Source: Haloplanus aerogenes
GTDB lineage: Archaea > Halobacteriota > Halobacteria > Halobacteriales > Haloferacaceae
Assembly (NCBI RefSeq): GCF_003856835.1
Contig: NZ_CP034145.1
Location: 434,001 to 498,000 of the forward strand
Direction of reading: 5' to 3'
DNA: 64,000 bases
Below, piece after piece: positions 17,391 through 25,991 of this stretch; the stretch's first letter is position 1; each line of letters starts with the position of its first letter. The notes under the pieces were generated by a model that was given only the letters and a program-made list of their open reading frames with translations, had not been told where the DNA came from and searched no databases. Position numbers and translations under genes: made by a program.

Positions 17391-18008
17391 ATGTCCTCGT
17401 GGAGACGCGACGTGGCCAGTGGTCTCGTGGTCCTCGTGCCGATTCTGGTCATCCTGTTCGTCCTCAACTGGCTGTACTCGCAGGTGGCGGACCTCCCCAT
17501 CGTCGACACGCTCCCGCCGTACTACGGCGTCCCCGTGGCGCTCGTGGTCTTCGCCATGCTGGTGCTGTCGGTCGGCTACCTGATGCGGACGACGGTCGGC
17601 CGACTGTTCGAAACCGGCCTCGACAGCGCGATGAATCGTGTGCCCCTCATCCGCATCCTCTACAACGCCTCGAAACTCGCCGTCGAGACGGCGCTGACGG
17701 GAACGGAGGACCTCCAGAAACCCGTCCGTCTGGAGACGTGGCCGGGCATCCGCATGACGGCGTTCAAGACGGGGCAGACCACGGCCGACGGACAGGAAGT
17801 GCTGTTCATGCCCACCGCGCCGAACATCACGACCGGGTTCGTCATCGAGGTCGACCCCGACCGGATCGAGGAGACCGGCGAGAGCGTCGAGGAGGCGCTG
17901 ACGCGCATCCTCAGCGCCGGGTTCGCGGAGGACGAGCGCGGCATCGAAATCGCCGTCGAGGAGATGGGCGACGGCGGGAGCGACGGAAACGAATCGGGGT
18001 CGGACTGA
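17391..18008 (+). CDS. DUF502 family membrane protein
   Basis: The 205-residue protein has two N-terminal transmembrane segments (GLVVLVPILVILFVLNWLY and VPVALVVFAMLVLSVGYLM) followed by a soluble domain with NRVPLIRILYNASKLAVET and VLFMPTAPNITTGFVIEV, both typical of DUF502. The C-terminal tail is acidic. The function is unknown; DUF502 proteins are widespread in bacteria and haloarchaea. It ends seven bases from the convergent ilvE stop. Confidence 0.87.
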   Translation: MSSWRRDVASGLVVLVPILVILFVLNWLYSQVADLPIVDTLPPYYGVPVALVVFAMLVLSVGYLMRTTVGRLFETGLDSAMNRVPLIRILYNASKLAVETALTGTEDLQKPVRLETWPGIRMTAFKTGQTTADGQEVLFMPTAPNITTGFVIEVDPDRIEETGESVEEALTRILSAGFAEDERGIEIAVEEMGDGGSDGNESGSD

Positions 18009-18014
18009 CTCGCC

Positions 18015-18962
18015 CTACACCTCGACGTACTCGAACCACTCCTCGTGGTCGTCGGTCCGACGTTCCACCAGATCGAAGAAGGCCTGCTGAACGTCGGTCG
18101 TCACCGGGCCGCGCGTCCCTTCACCGACGACGACGTTGTCGACCTTGCGGATCGGCGTCACCTCGGCCGCGGTGCCGGAGAAGAACAGTTCGTCCGAGGT
18201 GTTGAGTTCGCCGCGGCTGATCGTCGCGTCGTCGTGGACGGTGTAGCCCAGTTCGCGTGCGAGCGTGATCACGGTGTTGCGGGTGATGCCGTCGAGGATG
18301 CCCTCCGCGAGGCCGGGCGTGTAGATTTCGCCGTCGCGGACGAGAAACAGGTTCTCGCCCGGGCCTTCCGCGATGTTGCCCTCCTCGTTCAGAAGGAGCG
18401 CCTCGGTGTACCCCTCGCGTTTCGCTTCCAGACTCGCGAGCACGCTGTTGACGTACGGTCCCGTCGTCTTGGCGTTGGTCGGAATCTGCGAAGAGGCGTA
18501 CTTGCGCCACGAGGAGACGGTGACTTCGACGCCCTCCTCCAGCGCTTCCTCACCCAGATAGGCGCCCCACGGCCAGACGGCGATGGCGACCTGCTCCGGA
18601 CAGCTCTCGGGGTTCAGGCCGAGCATGTCGTAGCCGTAGTAGGCGACGGGGCGGATGTACCCCGACTCCAGCCCCTGCCGGCGGATGAGTTCCTTCGTCG
18701 CCTCGGTCAGTTCCTCGCGGTCGAAGGGAATGTCGAGGTTGTACGGCTTTCCGGAGGCGTAGAAGCGGTCGAGGTGCTCCTCCCACCGGAAGATTGCGGG
18801 GCCTTCCTCGGTGTCGTAACACCGGACGCCCTCGAAGATGCCCGTGCCGTAGTGGAGGCCGTGGGTGAGGACGTGAATCTGGGCGTCGTCCCAGTCGACG
18901 AACTCGCCGTCGAGCCAGATGGTGTCGACATCGCCTGCCTCCCGCATCTCGTCGAAGCCCAT
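18015..18962 (-). CDS. ilvE: Branched-chain amino acid aminotransferase
   Basis: The 315-residue class IV PLP aminotransferase carries out the last step of valine, leucine and isoleucine synthesis. Visible motifs are THGLHYGTGIFEGVRCY, SSWRKYASSQIPTNAKTTG (K in NAKTTG is the PLP lysine), EALLLNEEGNIAEGPGENLF and EEFFSG-type DELFFSGTAAEVTPI. The ATG at 18962 was chosen because a GGAGG Shine-Dalgarno sequence lies nine bases upstream; a GTG seven codons earlier is less likely. The gene borders the CRISPR leader region. Confidence 0.93.
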   Translation of the reverse strand: MGFDEMREAGDVDTIWLDGEFVDWDDAQIHVLTHGLHYGTGIFEGVRCYDTEEGPAIFRWEEHLDRFYASGKPYNLDIPFDREELTEATKELIRRQGLESGYIRPVAYYGYDMLGLNPESCPEQVAIAVWPWGAYLGEEALEEGVEVTVSSWRKYASSQIPTNAKTTGPYVNSVLASLEAKREGYTEALLLNEEGNIAEGPGENLFLVRDGEIYTPGLAEGILDGITRNTVITLARELGYTVHDDATISRGELNTSDELFFSGTAAEVTPIRKVDNVVVGEGTRGPVTTDVQQAFFDLVERRTDDHEEWFEYVEV

Positions 18963-19079
18963 CTCACGCACCCTCCGAAGCACGTCGGTCGCTTCTCGTC
19001 CGCGTCGCGTCGGTAGAAGTCATCGTATCGAGCGACATGAGTTGCTTCTGTTTTGGCCCAATCCGGTCTTAACAGTTTC

Positions 19080-19236
19080 CGTGCGGGGCAATGCTCGCGT
19101 CCGTGCCGTACCGCCACCCTCGGCAGCCGGTGTCGTTCCGTCGACCCCCCGGGGGTAGACAGGGGATTGCGGGTCCACGGAAAGGGTGAAGTGCGAACGG
19201 GTATCTAGTGGGTGTGAGGCCGGTGATTCGGCCATG
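19080..19236 (+). promoter_or_regulatory. Probable CRISPR leader region
   Basis: This gene-free stretch lies directly before the first intact repeat. The repeat reads in the orientation used by haloarchaeal type I-B arrays and the degenerate repeat is at the far end, so the leader should be on this side. No clear TATA box or adaptation motif could be confirmed. Confidence 0.4.
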
Positions 19237-19465
19237 GTTTCAGATGGACCCTTGTGGGGTTGAAGCGTGCCGTCGATATGGCAACGTACCGCGTGACACC
19301 ACTAGTTTCAGATGGACCCTTGTGGGGTTGAAGCCTCTGTCGAGTACGTGAACAACCAAGCGATCTCGGGTTTCAGATGGACCCTTGTGGGGTTGAAGCG
19401 GCCGCAGGGACATAGCCTCAAACCGATTCAGCGTTGTTTCAGACGGACCCTTGCGGGAGTGAAGT
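19237..19465 (+). CRISPR. Small CRISPR array, 4 repeats and 3 spacers, type I-B-like repeat
   Basis: Three identical 30-bp repeats begin GTTTCAGATGG and end GGGGTTGAAGC (19237-19266, 19305-19334, 19370-19399). A fourth copy at 19436-19465 has five substitutions, as expected for the leader-distal end. Spacers are 38, 35 and 36 bp (19267-19304, 19335-19369, 19400-19435). The repeat closely resembles the GTTTCAGA...GTTGAAGC repeats of haloarchaeal subtype I-B. No cas gene lies anywhere in the window, so processing would depend on Cas proteins encoded elsewhere. The spacer targets are unknown. Confidence 0.95.
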
Positions 19466-19539
19466 GGCATCGGTAGCGCGACCGAACCAGCGTCGACGAG
19501 TTACAGACGCGCTCTCATGAGGATACGCAGTAGCCTAAC

Positions 19540-20205
19540 TTACGCCAGCGCCCGAATCAACGCCGCGCCCTCGACAAAGGGCAGGTCGTGCTGGCGGGCG
19601 TACGCCCGCGCGTCGGCCGTCGAGAGCGCGCCGCCGGTGTCGTCGTCGAGCATCTCACATCCCGCGACGGCGGGGCCGACGCCCGCCTCGTGGGCCAGCG
19701 CCAATCCGAGTTCGGTGTGGCCGCGTCGGTCAGTAAGCAGACCGGGCGCGGCCCGCAGGAGGTGGACGTGACCGGGCGTCCGGAACTCCTCCGCGAAGGC
19801 GTCGACGCCGTACGAGTCGTCCGCGCTCACCTCGCCCAGCCGGCGGATGGTCAGCGCCCGGTCGTCGTCGGTGACGCCGGTGAAACCGTCGCGGTGGTTG
19901 ACCGTCAGCGAGAACGACGGGTGGGCGTCGTACCCCAGGTCGCTGTGGTCGTTCGCCGGGTGGTCGAGCGTCTCGTGGAGGAAAGGGAGGTCGAACCGGT
20001 CGGCGACGGCGTCGGTGAACGCGACGAAGATGAGGCCGCCGCCGTCGTTGCGCATCCGAGCGACGGCGTCGGGCGTCACCGCGCTCGCGGGGTAGAGCAG
20101 GTCGGTCTCGCCCTCCCGGTCGTCGGCGTCGTGGACGAGCACCGGGTCGCCGGCGCGGAAGGCCGTGAGCGCCGACTCCAGCGCGCCCGTCGACTCGCCC
20201 TGCAT
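19540..20205 (-). CDS. ribB: 3,4-dihydroxy-2-butanone 4-phosphate synthase
   Basis: RibB makes the four-carbon precursor of riboflavin from ribulose 5-phosphate. The 221-residue protein shows DDREGETDLLYPA (acidic metal/substrate loop), GGGLIFVAF, FRTPGHVHLLRA and RRGHTELGLALAHEAG, the standard catalytic motifs. The ATG at 20205 overlaps the stop of rbkR (TGATG), so the two riboflavin genes are translationally coupled. The gap to the CRISPR array (19466-19539) is empty. Confidence 0.94.
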   Translation of the reverse strand: MQGESTGALESALTAFRAGDPVLVHDADDREGETDLLYPASAVTPDAVARMRNDGGGLIFVAFTDAVADRFDLPFLHETLDHPANDHSDLGYDAHPSFSLTVNHRDGFTGVTDDDRALTIRRLGEVSADDSYGVDAFAEEFRTPGHVHLLRAAPGLLTDRRGHTELGLALAHEAGVGPAVAGCEMLDDDTGGALSTADARAYARQHDLPFVEGAALIRALA

Positions 20206-20915
20206 CACGCTTCCCCCACGGAGACGGTGAGCCGTTCGCCGTCGTCGAGGCCGAGCGCATCCCGCAGTTTCACGGGCGCGATGAGTTCGAGTTGCGTGGC
20301 GTCGTGATGAGTGCGCTCGGGGACGATGATGTGTGCGCCGTCGTAGGTGCCCGCCTCACTCTCGACGCGGGCGGCGTAACACGTCGCCGGGCCGAACGTG
20401 CGGTCGCCGTCCTCCCAGCCGTCGATGGGTGTCGACTCCCCCGCCAGCGCCTCCAGTTCGCCCCGCGCCCGCGCGCTCTCGGCCGTGAGTTCGACGTTGA
20501 GCGTGCCCGGGAACGGCTCGTAGCCGAGACGGTCGCGGAACTGCTCCATGTAGCCCGACAGGGAAATGTAATGTCGCCCCTCGCCCATGCCGCTGGTCAC
20601 CGTCCCGTCGAGCGACAGCGTCGCGTCGTCCTCGAACAGCCGCCGGTAGTCGGCGTACTCGCGCCGGAGGAGCGTCACCCCCGAATCGGTGACGGCGACG
20701 CGCTGGCCGTCGGCGAACACGTCCCGGTCCACCAGTCCGGCGTCGTCGAGTCGCTGCAGCCGCCGTGACGCCGTCTGCGCCGACGCGTCGAGTTGGTCGG
20801 CCAGCCCGGAACACGAGAGCTTCGCCCGGCCGTCGAGGCCGCCGTCCAGCGCGACTCGCTTCAGGGCGGCGAGTTCGTCGGGACCGACCGTCGACGCCGT
20901 TGCGGTCTCTGCCAT
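20205..20915 (-). CDS. rbkR: CTP-dependent riboflavin kinase fused to HTH regulator (RbkR)
   Basis: The protein has 236 residues. The N-terminal winged HTH (about 10-90: [20 protein letters not shown]) is fused to the archaeal CTP-dependent riboflavin kinase domain ([20 protein letters not shown], and later [20 protein letters not shown]), which makes FMN. In archaea such fusions (RbkR) also repress or activate riboflavin genes. Position at the head of a ribB operon fits autoregulation of flavin supply (inference). A TATA-like box and a palindrome lie 23-48 nt upstream. Confidence 0.93.
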   Translation of the reverse strand: MAETATASTVGPDELAALKRVALDGGLDGRAKLSCSGLADQLDASAQTASRRLQRLDDAGLVDRDVFADGQRVAVTDSGVTLLRREYADYRRLFEDDATLSLDGTVTSGMGEGRHYISLSGYMEQFRDRLGYEPFPGTLNVELTAESARARGELEALAGESTPIDGWEDGDRTFGPATCYAARVESEAGTYDGAHIIVPERTHHDATQLELIAPVKLRDALGLDDGERLTVSVGEA

Positions 20916-20937
20916 AGCCGGAGTTGCGGCTGGTCGC

Positions 20938-20963
20938 CCATAAGCATACCGAATACGATACGC
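20938..20963 (-). promoter_or_regulatory. rbkR-ribB promoter with candidate RbkR operator
   Basis: On the minus strand GCTTATGG sits about 25 nt before the rbkR ATG and fits a TATA box. It overlaps an imperfect palindrome, gcatacc-gaatac-gatacgc (20944-20963), whose arms pair at five of seven positions. The overlap with the promoter makes it a candidate operator for the HTH domain of RbkR. Confidence 0.4.
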
Positions 20964-21082
20964 ATAACGGAATCGTGATAGTGGCCGGAGGTGGTCGGTG
21001 CGTGGTGACTCCTAGCGCGCCGAGCGCCCCGTACGCGTCGGTCGGTGCGTTCCGGGTCGGTGGCCGGTGTCGTAGTGCGTCG

Positions 21083-21211
21083 CTACGCCGGCAGGACGAC
21101 GCCGGCGATCAGCGAACCGCCGACCGCCGACACCGCGAACGCCCCGAGACCGAGTGCGAGCACCAGAAACACCAGTATCCACCAGAGCGGAACCGCGTTC
21201 GACTCTGCCAT
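21083..21211 (-). CDS. 42-residue single-pass membrane protein
   Basis: This short frame runs from ATG at 21211 to TAG at 21083. The product begins MAESNAVPLWW and continues with one strongly hydrophobic helix (ILVFLVLALGLGAFAVSAV) and a Gly-rich end. The composition and the start fit a real small membrane protein rather than chance. It lies 39 bases downstream of the MinD-like gene on the same strand and could be its partner (inference). Confidence 0.55.
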   Translation of the reverse strand: MAESNAVPLWWILVFLVLALGLGAFAVSAVGGSLIAGVVLPA

Positions 21212-21250
21212 ACCCGCCCGTCGTCGTGGGGGCCCCAAAGAACTTCCCGT

Positions 21251-22063
21251 TCACCGCAGGAGCCAGCGCAGGAATCCCGTGCGCTCGTCCTCGTCGCCCC
21301 CACCGGCATCACGCTCGCCCTCGACCTCCTCGTCGGTCTCCGTTTCACTCTCGCCATCCGGTGAGAGCGACTCGTCTCCGGTCAGATCGGCCGCGAGTTG
21401 TCGGTACGCGTCGGTCGCCGGCGCGTCCGGCGCGTCAACCACGAGCGGTTCGCCGGCCTCGGCCGCGGCCGACACCGCTGGATCGTCGGGGATCGTCCCC
21501 CGGACTGGGACGCCGAGACGGTCCGCGACCGTGTTCACGTCCGTCTCCGCCGTGACGCGCGTCACCACGACGCCGGCCACGGGCGTGCCGAACCGCCCGG
21601 CAACGTCGCGGGTCTTGGCGGTGTCGCCCAGTGCGCCCCGTTCGGGCGTCGACACCAGCACCACCTCGTCCGCGATTCGGAGTGGTTCGACGCTGTCGTG
21701 ACTCAGTCCGGCGGAGGTGTCGACGAGCACCGTGTCGGTGTCGAGGTCGTCGAGCAGGGCCGCCAGTTGTGACGGATCGGCGTCCCCGAAGTCGTCGAGG
21801 TCGTCGGAGGCCGGGAGCACCGAGAGGCCGACCGGCCCCTCGCGGATCGCGTCGGCGGTCGTCGCCCGCCCCGCGAGTACGTCGTGGACGGTCGGTCCGT
21901 CGTCGGGGTCGACGCCGAGGACGCCGGCGAGGTTCCCCATCCCGAGGTCGGCGTCGACGACGACCGTCTCGTGGCCGCCCGCGGCGAGCGCCGCACCGAG
22001 GTTCGCCACCGTCGTAGTCTTGCCGACGCCGCCTTTCCCGCTGGCGACCGCGTACACTCGCAT
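21251..22063 (-). CDS. MinD/ParA-like ATPase
   Basis: The 270-residue deviant-Walker ATPase starts MRVYAVASGKGGVGKTTTVAN, with the signature lysine in GKGGVGKT; switch I is VVVDADLGMGNL and switch II VLVDTSAGLSHDS. Archaeal MinD homologues position cell-surface machines such as archaella and chemosensory arrays. The C-terminus is an acidic linker followed by GFLRWLLR, a short amphipathic segment like the MinD membrane-targeting helix. A TATA box lies 28-35 nt before the start. Confidence 0.87.
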   Translation of the reverse strand: MRVYAVASGKGGVGKTTTVANLGAALAAGGHETVVVDADLGMGNLAGVLGVDPDDGPTVHDVLAGRATTADAIREGPVGLSVLPASDDLDDFGDADPSQLAALLDDLDTDTVLVDTSAGLSHDSVEPLRIADEVVLVSTPERGALGDTAKTRDVAGRFGTPVAGVVVTRVTAETDVNTVADRLGVPVRGTIPDDPAVSAAAEAGEPLVVDAPDAPATDAYRQLAADLTGDESLSPDGESETETDEEVEGERDAGGGDEDERTGFLRWLLR

Positions 22064-22090
22064 GGGTCGTCAGAAACCTCCGCCGACGAA

Positions 22091-22098
22091 TATATAAG
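22091..22098 (-). promoter_or_regulatory. TATA box of the MinD-like gene
   Basis: On the minus strand the sequence is cttatata-like (tatataag on the plus strand), 28-35 nt before the ATG at 22063, giving a very short leader. Confidence 0.65.
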
Positions 22099-22119
22099 TG
22101 TACTCCCCGCCCGGGGGCG

Positions 22120-22296
22120 TTATCGCCGCACCTGCATCGGCCGTTCGGCCCGGATGAACGGCTCCTCGCCGTCGCTCCCGGCGAACGCGAGCCCGCCGTT
22201 CGTCGGCCGGGTGACAGCCCATATCGGCAGTTCGGGAATGTCGTCGTCCGCTGGCTCACAGTAGCTGGTCGCTACGGTCCACGTTCGGGCCCGCAT
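22120..22296 (-). CDS. 58-residue conserved-looking small protein
   Basis: The frame runs from ATG at 22296 to TAA. The product begins MRARTWTVATSYCEPADDD, continues ELPIWAVTRPTNGGLAFAGS and ends with FIRAERPMQVRR. It reads as a compact beta domain with alternating charge typical of real haloarchaeal proteins. A TATA-like run (tctaaaaac on the plus strand) is about 18-26 nt upstream. The gene is divergent from prf1. I do not recognise the family. Confidence 0.6.
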   Translation of the reverse strand: MRARTWTVATSYCEPADDDIPELPIWAVTRPTNGGLAFAGSDGEEPFIRAERPMQVRR

Positions 22297-22386
22297 GGAG
22301 GCTTGCCCCGGAATCTAAAAACAGGCGTCGTGCCGCTCAACCACCAGTCAAAGGTTACTTGACCGCGGCCGGCGCTAGACACACCA

Positions 22387-23631
22387 ATGAGTACCGACAC
22401 GCAGGAAGCCGACGACGACCGTCGGAAATACGAGTTCCGGAAGGTCATCGAGGACCTGAAGGAGTACGAGGGCTCCGGCACCCAACTCGTCACTATCTAC
22501 ATCCCGCCGGACAAGCAGATATCGGACGTCGTCGCCCACGTCACGCAGGAACACTCGGAGGCGAGTAACATCAAGTCCAAGCAGACCCGGACGAACGTGC
22601 AGGACGCGCTGACGAGCATCAAGGACCGCCTCCGCTACTACGACACCTTCCCCCCCGACAACGGCCTGGTCATCTTCAGCGGCGCCGTCGATTCCGGCGG
22701 CGGACAGACGGATATGGTGACCAAGGTGCTGGAGAGCCCCCCGGACCCTATCCAGTCGTTCCGCTACCACTGCGACTCCGACTTCCTCACCGAGCCGCTG
22801 GAGGAGATGCTGACCGACAAGGGCCTGTTCGGCCTGATCGTCCTCGACCGCCGCGAGGCGAACGTCGGCTGGCTCAAAGGCAAGCGCGTCGAACCCGTCA
22901 AGTCCGCCTCCTCGCTCGTCCCCGGCAAGCAGCGGAAAGGTGGTCAGTCCGCCCAGCGGTTCGCCCGCCTCCGACTCGAAGCCATCGACAACTTCTATCA
23001 GGAGGTTGCGGAGATGGCCAACGACCTGTTCGTCGCCGAGCGCCACGACCTGGACGGCATCCTCGTCGGCGGCCCCTCGCCGACCAAAGACGAATTCCTC
23101 GACGGCGACTACCTCCACCACGAACTCCAGGACAAGGTCGTCGGTAAGTTCGACGTCTCCTACACCGACGAGTCCGGGCTCTACGACTTGGTCGACGCCG
23201 CACAGGACGTCCTCGCCGACCAGGAGATAATGAAGGACAAGGTGGAGATGGAGGAGTTCTTCGAGAACCTCCACACCGGTGACCTCGCCACCTACGGGTT
23301 CGAGCAGACGCGTCGGAACCTCGTCATGGGCTCCGTCGACCGTCTGCTCATCAGCGAGGACCTCCGCAAGGACGTGGTGGTCTACGACTGCGAGGGGGGA
23401 GAGGAGTTCGAGGTGGTCGACCGCCGCCACGCCACACCCGACCACCGGTGTTCCGACGGAAGTGAGGCCGAAGTGAAAGAGCGCGAGGACGTGATCGAAC
23501 ACCTCATGACCATCGCGGAACAGCGCGGCACCGAGACGAAGTTCATCAGCACCGACTTCGAGAAGGGCGAGCAACTGTACGACGCCTTCGGCGGCGTCGC
23601 CGGCATTCTGCGGTACTCGACCGGCATCTAA
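22387..23631 (+). CDS. prf1: Peptide chain release factor aRF1
   Basis: The 414-residue protein recognises all three stop codons in archaea and releases the nascent chain. The NIKS motif is visible in SNIKSKQTRTNV and the catalytic GGQ in KQRKGGQSAQRF; the C-terminal domain (about 280-410) binds the aIF5B/aEF1A-type GTPase partner. Length and domain order are normal. It is followed by a T-rich terminator and a membrane glycosyltransferase gene. Confidence 0.96.
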   Translation: MSTDTQEADDDRRKYEFRKVIEDLKEYEGSGTQLVTIYIPPDKQISDVVAHVTQEHSEASNIKSKQTRTNVQDALTSIKDRLRYYDTFPPDNGLVIFSGAVDSGGGQTDMVTKVLESPPDPIQSFRYHCDSDFLTEPLEEMLTDKGLFGLIVLDRREANVGWLKGKRVEPVKSASSLVPGKQRKGGQSAQRFARLRLEAIDNFYQEVAEMANDLFVAERHDLDGILVGGPSPTKDEFLDGDYLHHELQDKVVGKFDVSYTDESGLYDLVDAAQDVLADQEIMKDKVEMEEFFENLHTGDLATYGFEQTRRNLVMGSVDRLLISEDLRKDVVVYDCEGGEEFEVVDRRHATPDHRCSDGSEAEVKEREDVIEHLMTIAEQRGTETKFISTDFEKGEQLYDAFGGVAGILRYSTGI

Positions 23632-23639
23632 TTCAGCTA

Positions 23640-23650
23640 CTTTTTTCGTT
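23640..23650 (+). terminator. T-rich terminator after prf1
   Basis: A run of six T residues follows nine bases after the prf1 stop, typical of archaeal intrinsic termination. It lies before the next gene at 23671. Confidence 0.5.
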
Positions 23651-23670
23651 TCCGCCGCCGGACACGGGAT

Positions 23671-24894
23671 ATGTCCCTCCTGCGTCAGCTTCTCGCCCTC
23701 CGCGACGAGCGACCCTACTTCGTCGCCGTCTCCCTGATCGCACTGGTTGCCCTCGGGACGTACCCCGCCGTCGACTGGTATCTCCGCGCGCTCGATATCG
23801 CCCCCCGATTCGGCTTCTGGGATTTCGGCGCCTACTCCTCCGCCATGGAGCGCTGGACCGCCGGCGAGTCCCTGTACGTCCAGAACGACGACGGCGGCTA
23901 CCACGGCAGCTACCTCTACCCACCGGTCGCGTTGCTCGCCTTTGCCCCCTTCCTCCTCACGCTCCCGTTCCGCCCCGCCGTCCTCCTGTGGACCGCCGTC
24001 ACCGTCGGACTTCTCTGGCTCGCGATCCAGCGACTCGTCACCGCCCTCGGCGGCTCCTTTCATCCCACGGAACGCCTCGCGCTTCTCCTCCTCGTCGTCG
24101 GCTTCCACCCCCTCCTCCTCTCGGTGAAACTCGGCCAGACGGCGGGGGCGCTCGGTGCCCTCCTCACCTTCGCGGCGTCGGCGTCGCTCCGCGGCCGGGG
24201 CTACCTGAGCGGCGCCCTCACCGCCTGCTGTGGCGTGATCAAACTCCCGTACGCGCCCGCCGGCGCCCACCTCCTCGACAGTCGTGATCGCTTCCTCGGC
24301 GCCGTCACCGGTGGTTTCGGCCTCCTCCTGCTCTCCGTCCTCGTCTTCGGCGTCGACGCCCACCGCACCTTCGTCGAGGTGCTCACGTGGGGGATCAACG
24401 AGGGGAGCAACGCCCGGTCGCCGACCATCTGGCTCCCACCCTACTACCGGCCGCTGTACAACGTGCCGTACTCGCTGGCTATCCGAATCCTCGCCAGCCT
24501 CGCCATCGTCGTCGGCGTCCTGCGAGCCAAGGGGACCGTTCGCGAGGTGACCGCGCTCGGCTTCGCGGCCGTGCCCCTGCTCGCGCCGCTCACCTACGCC
24601 TACTACTTCGTCGCTGCCCTGCCGGCGGTCGTCCTCCTGATCGCGGCGGAACTCGACCGGCCCGGCGGCCGGCCGGTCGTTCCGGTCGTCGGCCTCCTCC
24701 TCCTGCAGTTCCACTCGTACGGGCTCCGGGGACTCGGCGCCACTGCACCCGAGTGGATTCCGGCCGTCCTCCTCCAGCCCGGCCTCTACGGCAACCTCCT
24801 CATCGTCGGCCTCGCGGGCGCCCGCGTCGCCGCCGCGGGCGGCCCGCTCACCGTCCGCTCGCTCACGTCGGCCGCCGGCCGCCGCGGCGACTAG
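23671..24894 (+). CDS. GT87 (DUF2029)-like membrane glycosyltransferase
   Basis: The 407-residue polytopic protein has about ten hydrophobic segments. Early in the protein DFGAYSSAMERWTAGESLYV and GSYLYPPVALLAFAPF match the D-x2-(Y/V)...YPP motif of GT87, the polyprenyl-phosphate-sugar-dependent mannosyltransferase family; the acidic residue after the first helix is the likely catalytic site. A role in surface glycan or lipid glycosylation is probable. Its end overlaps the convergent DUF6276-like gene by four bases. Confidence 0.8.
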   Translation: MSLLRQLLALRDERPYFVAVSLIALVALGTYPAVDWYLRALDIAPRFGFWDFGAYSSAMERWTAGESLYVQNDDGGYHGSYLYPPVALLAFAPFLLTLPFRPAVLLWTAVTVGLLWLAIQRLVTALGGSFHPTERLALLLLVVGFHPLLLSVKLGQTAGALGALLTFAASASLRGRGYLSGALTACCGVIKLPYAPAGAHLLDSRDRFLGAVTGGFGLLLLSVLVFGVDAHRTFVEVLTWGINEGSNARSPTIWLPPYYRPLYNVPYSLAIRILASLAIVVGVLRAKGTVREVTALGFAAVPLLAPLTYAYYFVAALPAVVLLIAAELDRPGGRPVVPVVGLLLLQFHSYGLRGLGATAPEWIPAVLLQPGLYGNLLIVGLAGARVAAAGGPLTVRSLTSAAGRRGD

Positions 24895-25280
24895 CGAAGC
24901 ATCTCCGCTAACTGATGTCGGCGTCGTTCGATATCGAAGTGTGAGTCGAGACTGTCCGCGCCAGCCAACCGATCCAGCGTCAGCAACACGTCCGCGCCCG
25001 CGCGTTCGGCGTACGAGCAGCAGTCGTCGATGGCGTCGCGGCGGAGCGCCAGCGAGTCGAGGAGACCGAGTGCAAGCGCGAACGCCGCGCCCGCCTCACC
25101 GCTCGGGAACGATTCGTGGACGGCCTCGAACGTCGGCTCGGCCGGGGCGTCGCTGACGGCGTGGGTGCGAAGACAGGTAGAACAGATTGCGGCGTGCGCG
25201 CTCGATTCGGGCGCGTACTCGCGTAGGTCGGCCGGGACGGCGAACGCGACCGTGTCTCCGCCGCAGGCCTCGCAGACCAT
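24891..25280 (-). CDS. DUF6276-like zinc-ribbon protein
   Basis: The 129-residue protein has two CxxC knuckles (CEACGGDT near the start, CSTCLRTH at about 33-40) that probably bind one zinc ion, followed by a helical domain (GAAFALALGLLDSLALRRDA, then DVLLTLDRLAGA). It starts immediately after the atpD stop (TAG-ATG), so it is probably co-transcribed with atpD. The family is found next to atpD in haloarchaea as far as I recall, but its role is unknown. Confidence 0.75.
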   Translation of the reverse strand: MVCEACGGDTVAFAVPADLREYAPESSAHAAICSTCLRTHAVSDAPAEPTFEAVHESFPSGEAGAAFALALGLLDSLALRRDAIDDCCSYAERAGADVLLTLDRLAGADSLDSHFDIERRRHQLAEMLR

Positions 25281-25967
25281 CTAGTCGTCGGCCGTGACGA
25301 CTTCGGGCGTGTCGGCTTCCGCTTCCGCTTCTGCCTTCTCCTCTTCTTCTTTTTTCGCTTTGATCTTCTTCAGGCGGAAGATCTCCTCGCGCTCCTGCTC
25401 CTCCAGTTTCTGCTCGATGTACTCCTTGTTCTCGTGGAGGTCGGGCAGGAGTTTGAACTCGAGGGCGTTGACGCGGCGCTTGGTCGTCTCGATCTCGGTC
25501 AGCATCTTCTTCATCGCCGTCTCCACCTCGGCGGCGAGGATGATAGACTCCAGAAGCTCTTCGTAGGCGTCGGCGGTCTCGTCGATGCGGCCGGAGGAGC
25601 CGAGCAGGCCGTAGCCACGCTGATCGAGGCTCTTCCTGACCCGCGAGGACTCGATCTGCGGGACGACCACGCCCATGATGTTCTTCGACTGAGTCGTGAT
25701 CTCGGGGTGCTCTTTGAGCGCGGCGGCCGCGCCGCGGACGGCCACGTCGCCTTCCATCGCCCGCGCCATGTTGATCTTGCGCTGGGCGATCTGGTAGTTC
25801 TCGTCGAGGTCGGCGCGGATGTCCTGGGCCTGATCCAGAATGTCCATGAACTCCATGATGAGGCCGTCTCGCTTCTGTTCGAGCGTGTCGTGGCCCCGCT
25901 CGGAGAGTTCGATCCGATCCTCTATCGCCATGAGGTTCTTGCGCGTGGGTTTGACGTCCTCGGCCAT
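25281..25967 (-). CDS. atpD: A-type ATP synthase subunit D (central stalk)
   Basis: The 228-residue long coiled-coil protein starts [20 protein letters not shown], and [19 protein letters not shown] is the family signature. Subunit D is the rotating shaft inside the A3B3 head. It is on the same strand as the other atp genes, but 4.6 kb downstream of atpB, separated by the phototrophy cassette. An AT-rich promoter candidate lies just upstream, so it may be expressed separately. Confidence 0.95.
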   Translation of the reverse strand: MAEDVKPTRKNLMAIEDRIELSERGHDTLEQKRDGLIMEFMDILDQAQDIRADLDENYQIAQRKINMARAMEGDVAVRGAAAALKEHPEITTQSKNIMGVVVPQIESSRVRKSLDQRGYGLLGSSGRIDETADAYEELLESIILAAEVETAMKKMLTEIETTKRRVNALEFKLLPDLHENKEYIEQKLEEQEREEIFRLKKIKAKKEEEEKAEAEAEADTPEVVTADD

Positions 25968-25991
25968 TGGCGGAGGGTTGTGGGCCGAGCC

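Noticed and set aside
19240-19470. A 76-residue minus-strand frame across the CRISPR array
   Set aside because: It consists of repeated translation of the CRISPR repeats, so it is not a gene.
22375-24714. A 779-residue minus-strand open frame opposite prf1 and the glycosyltransferase gene
   Set aside because: High GC removes stop codons from the antisense strand. The translation has low-complexity Glu/Gly/Val composition with no domain, and prf1 is unmistakable.
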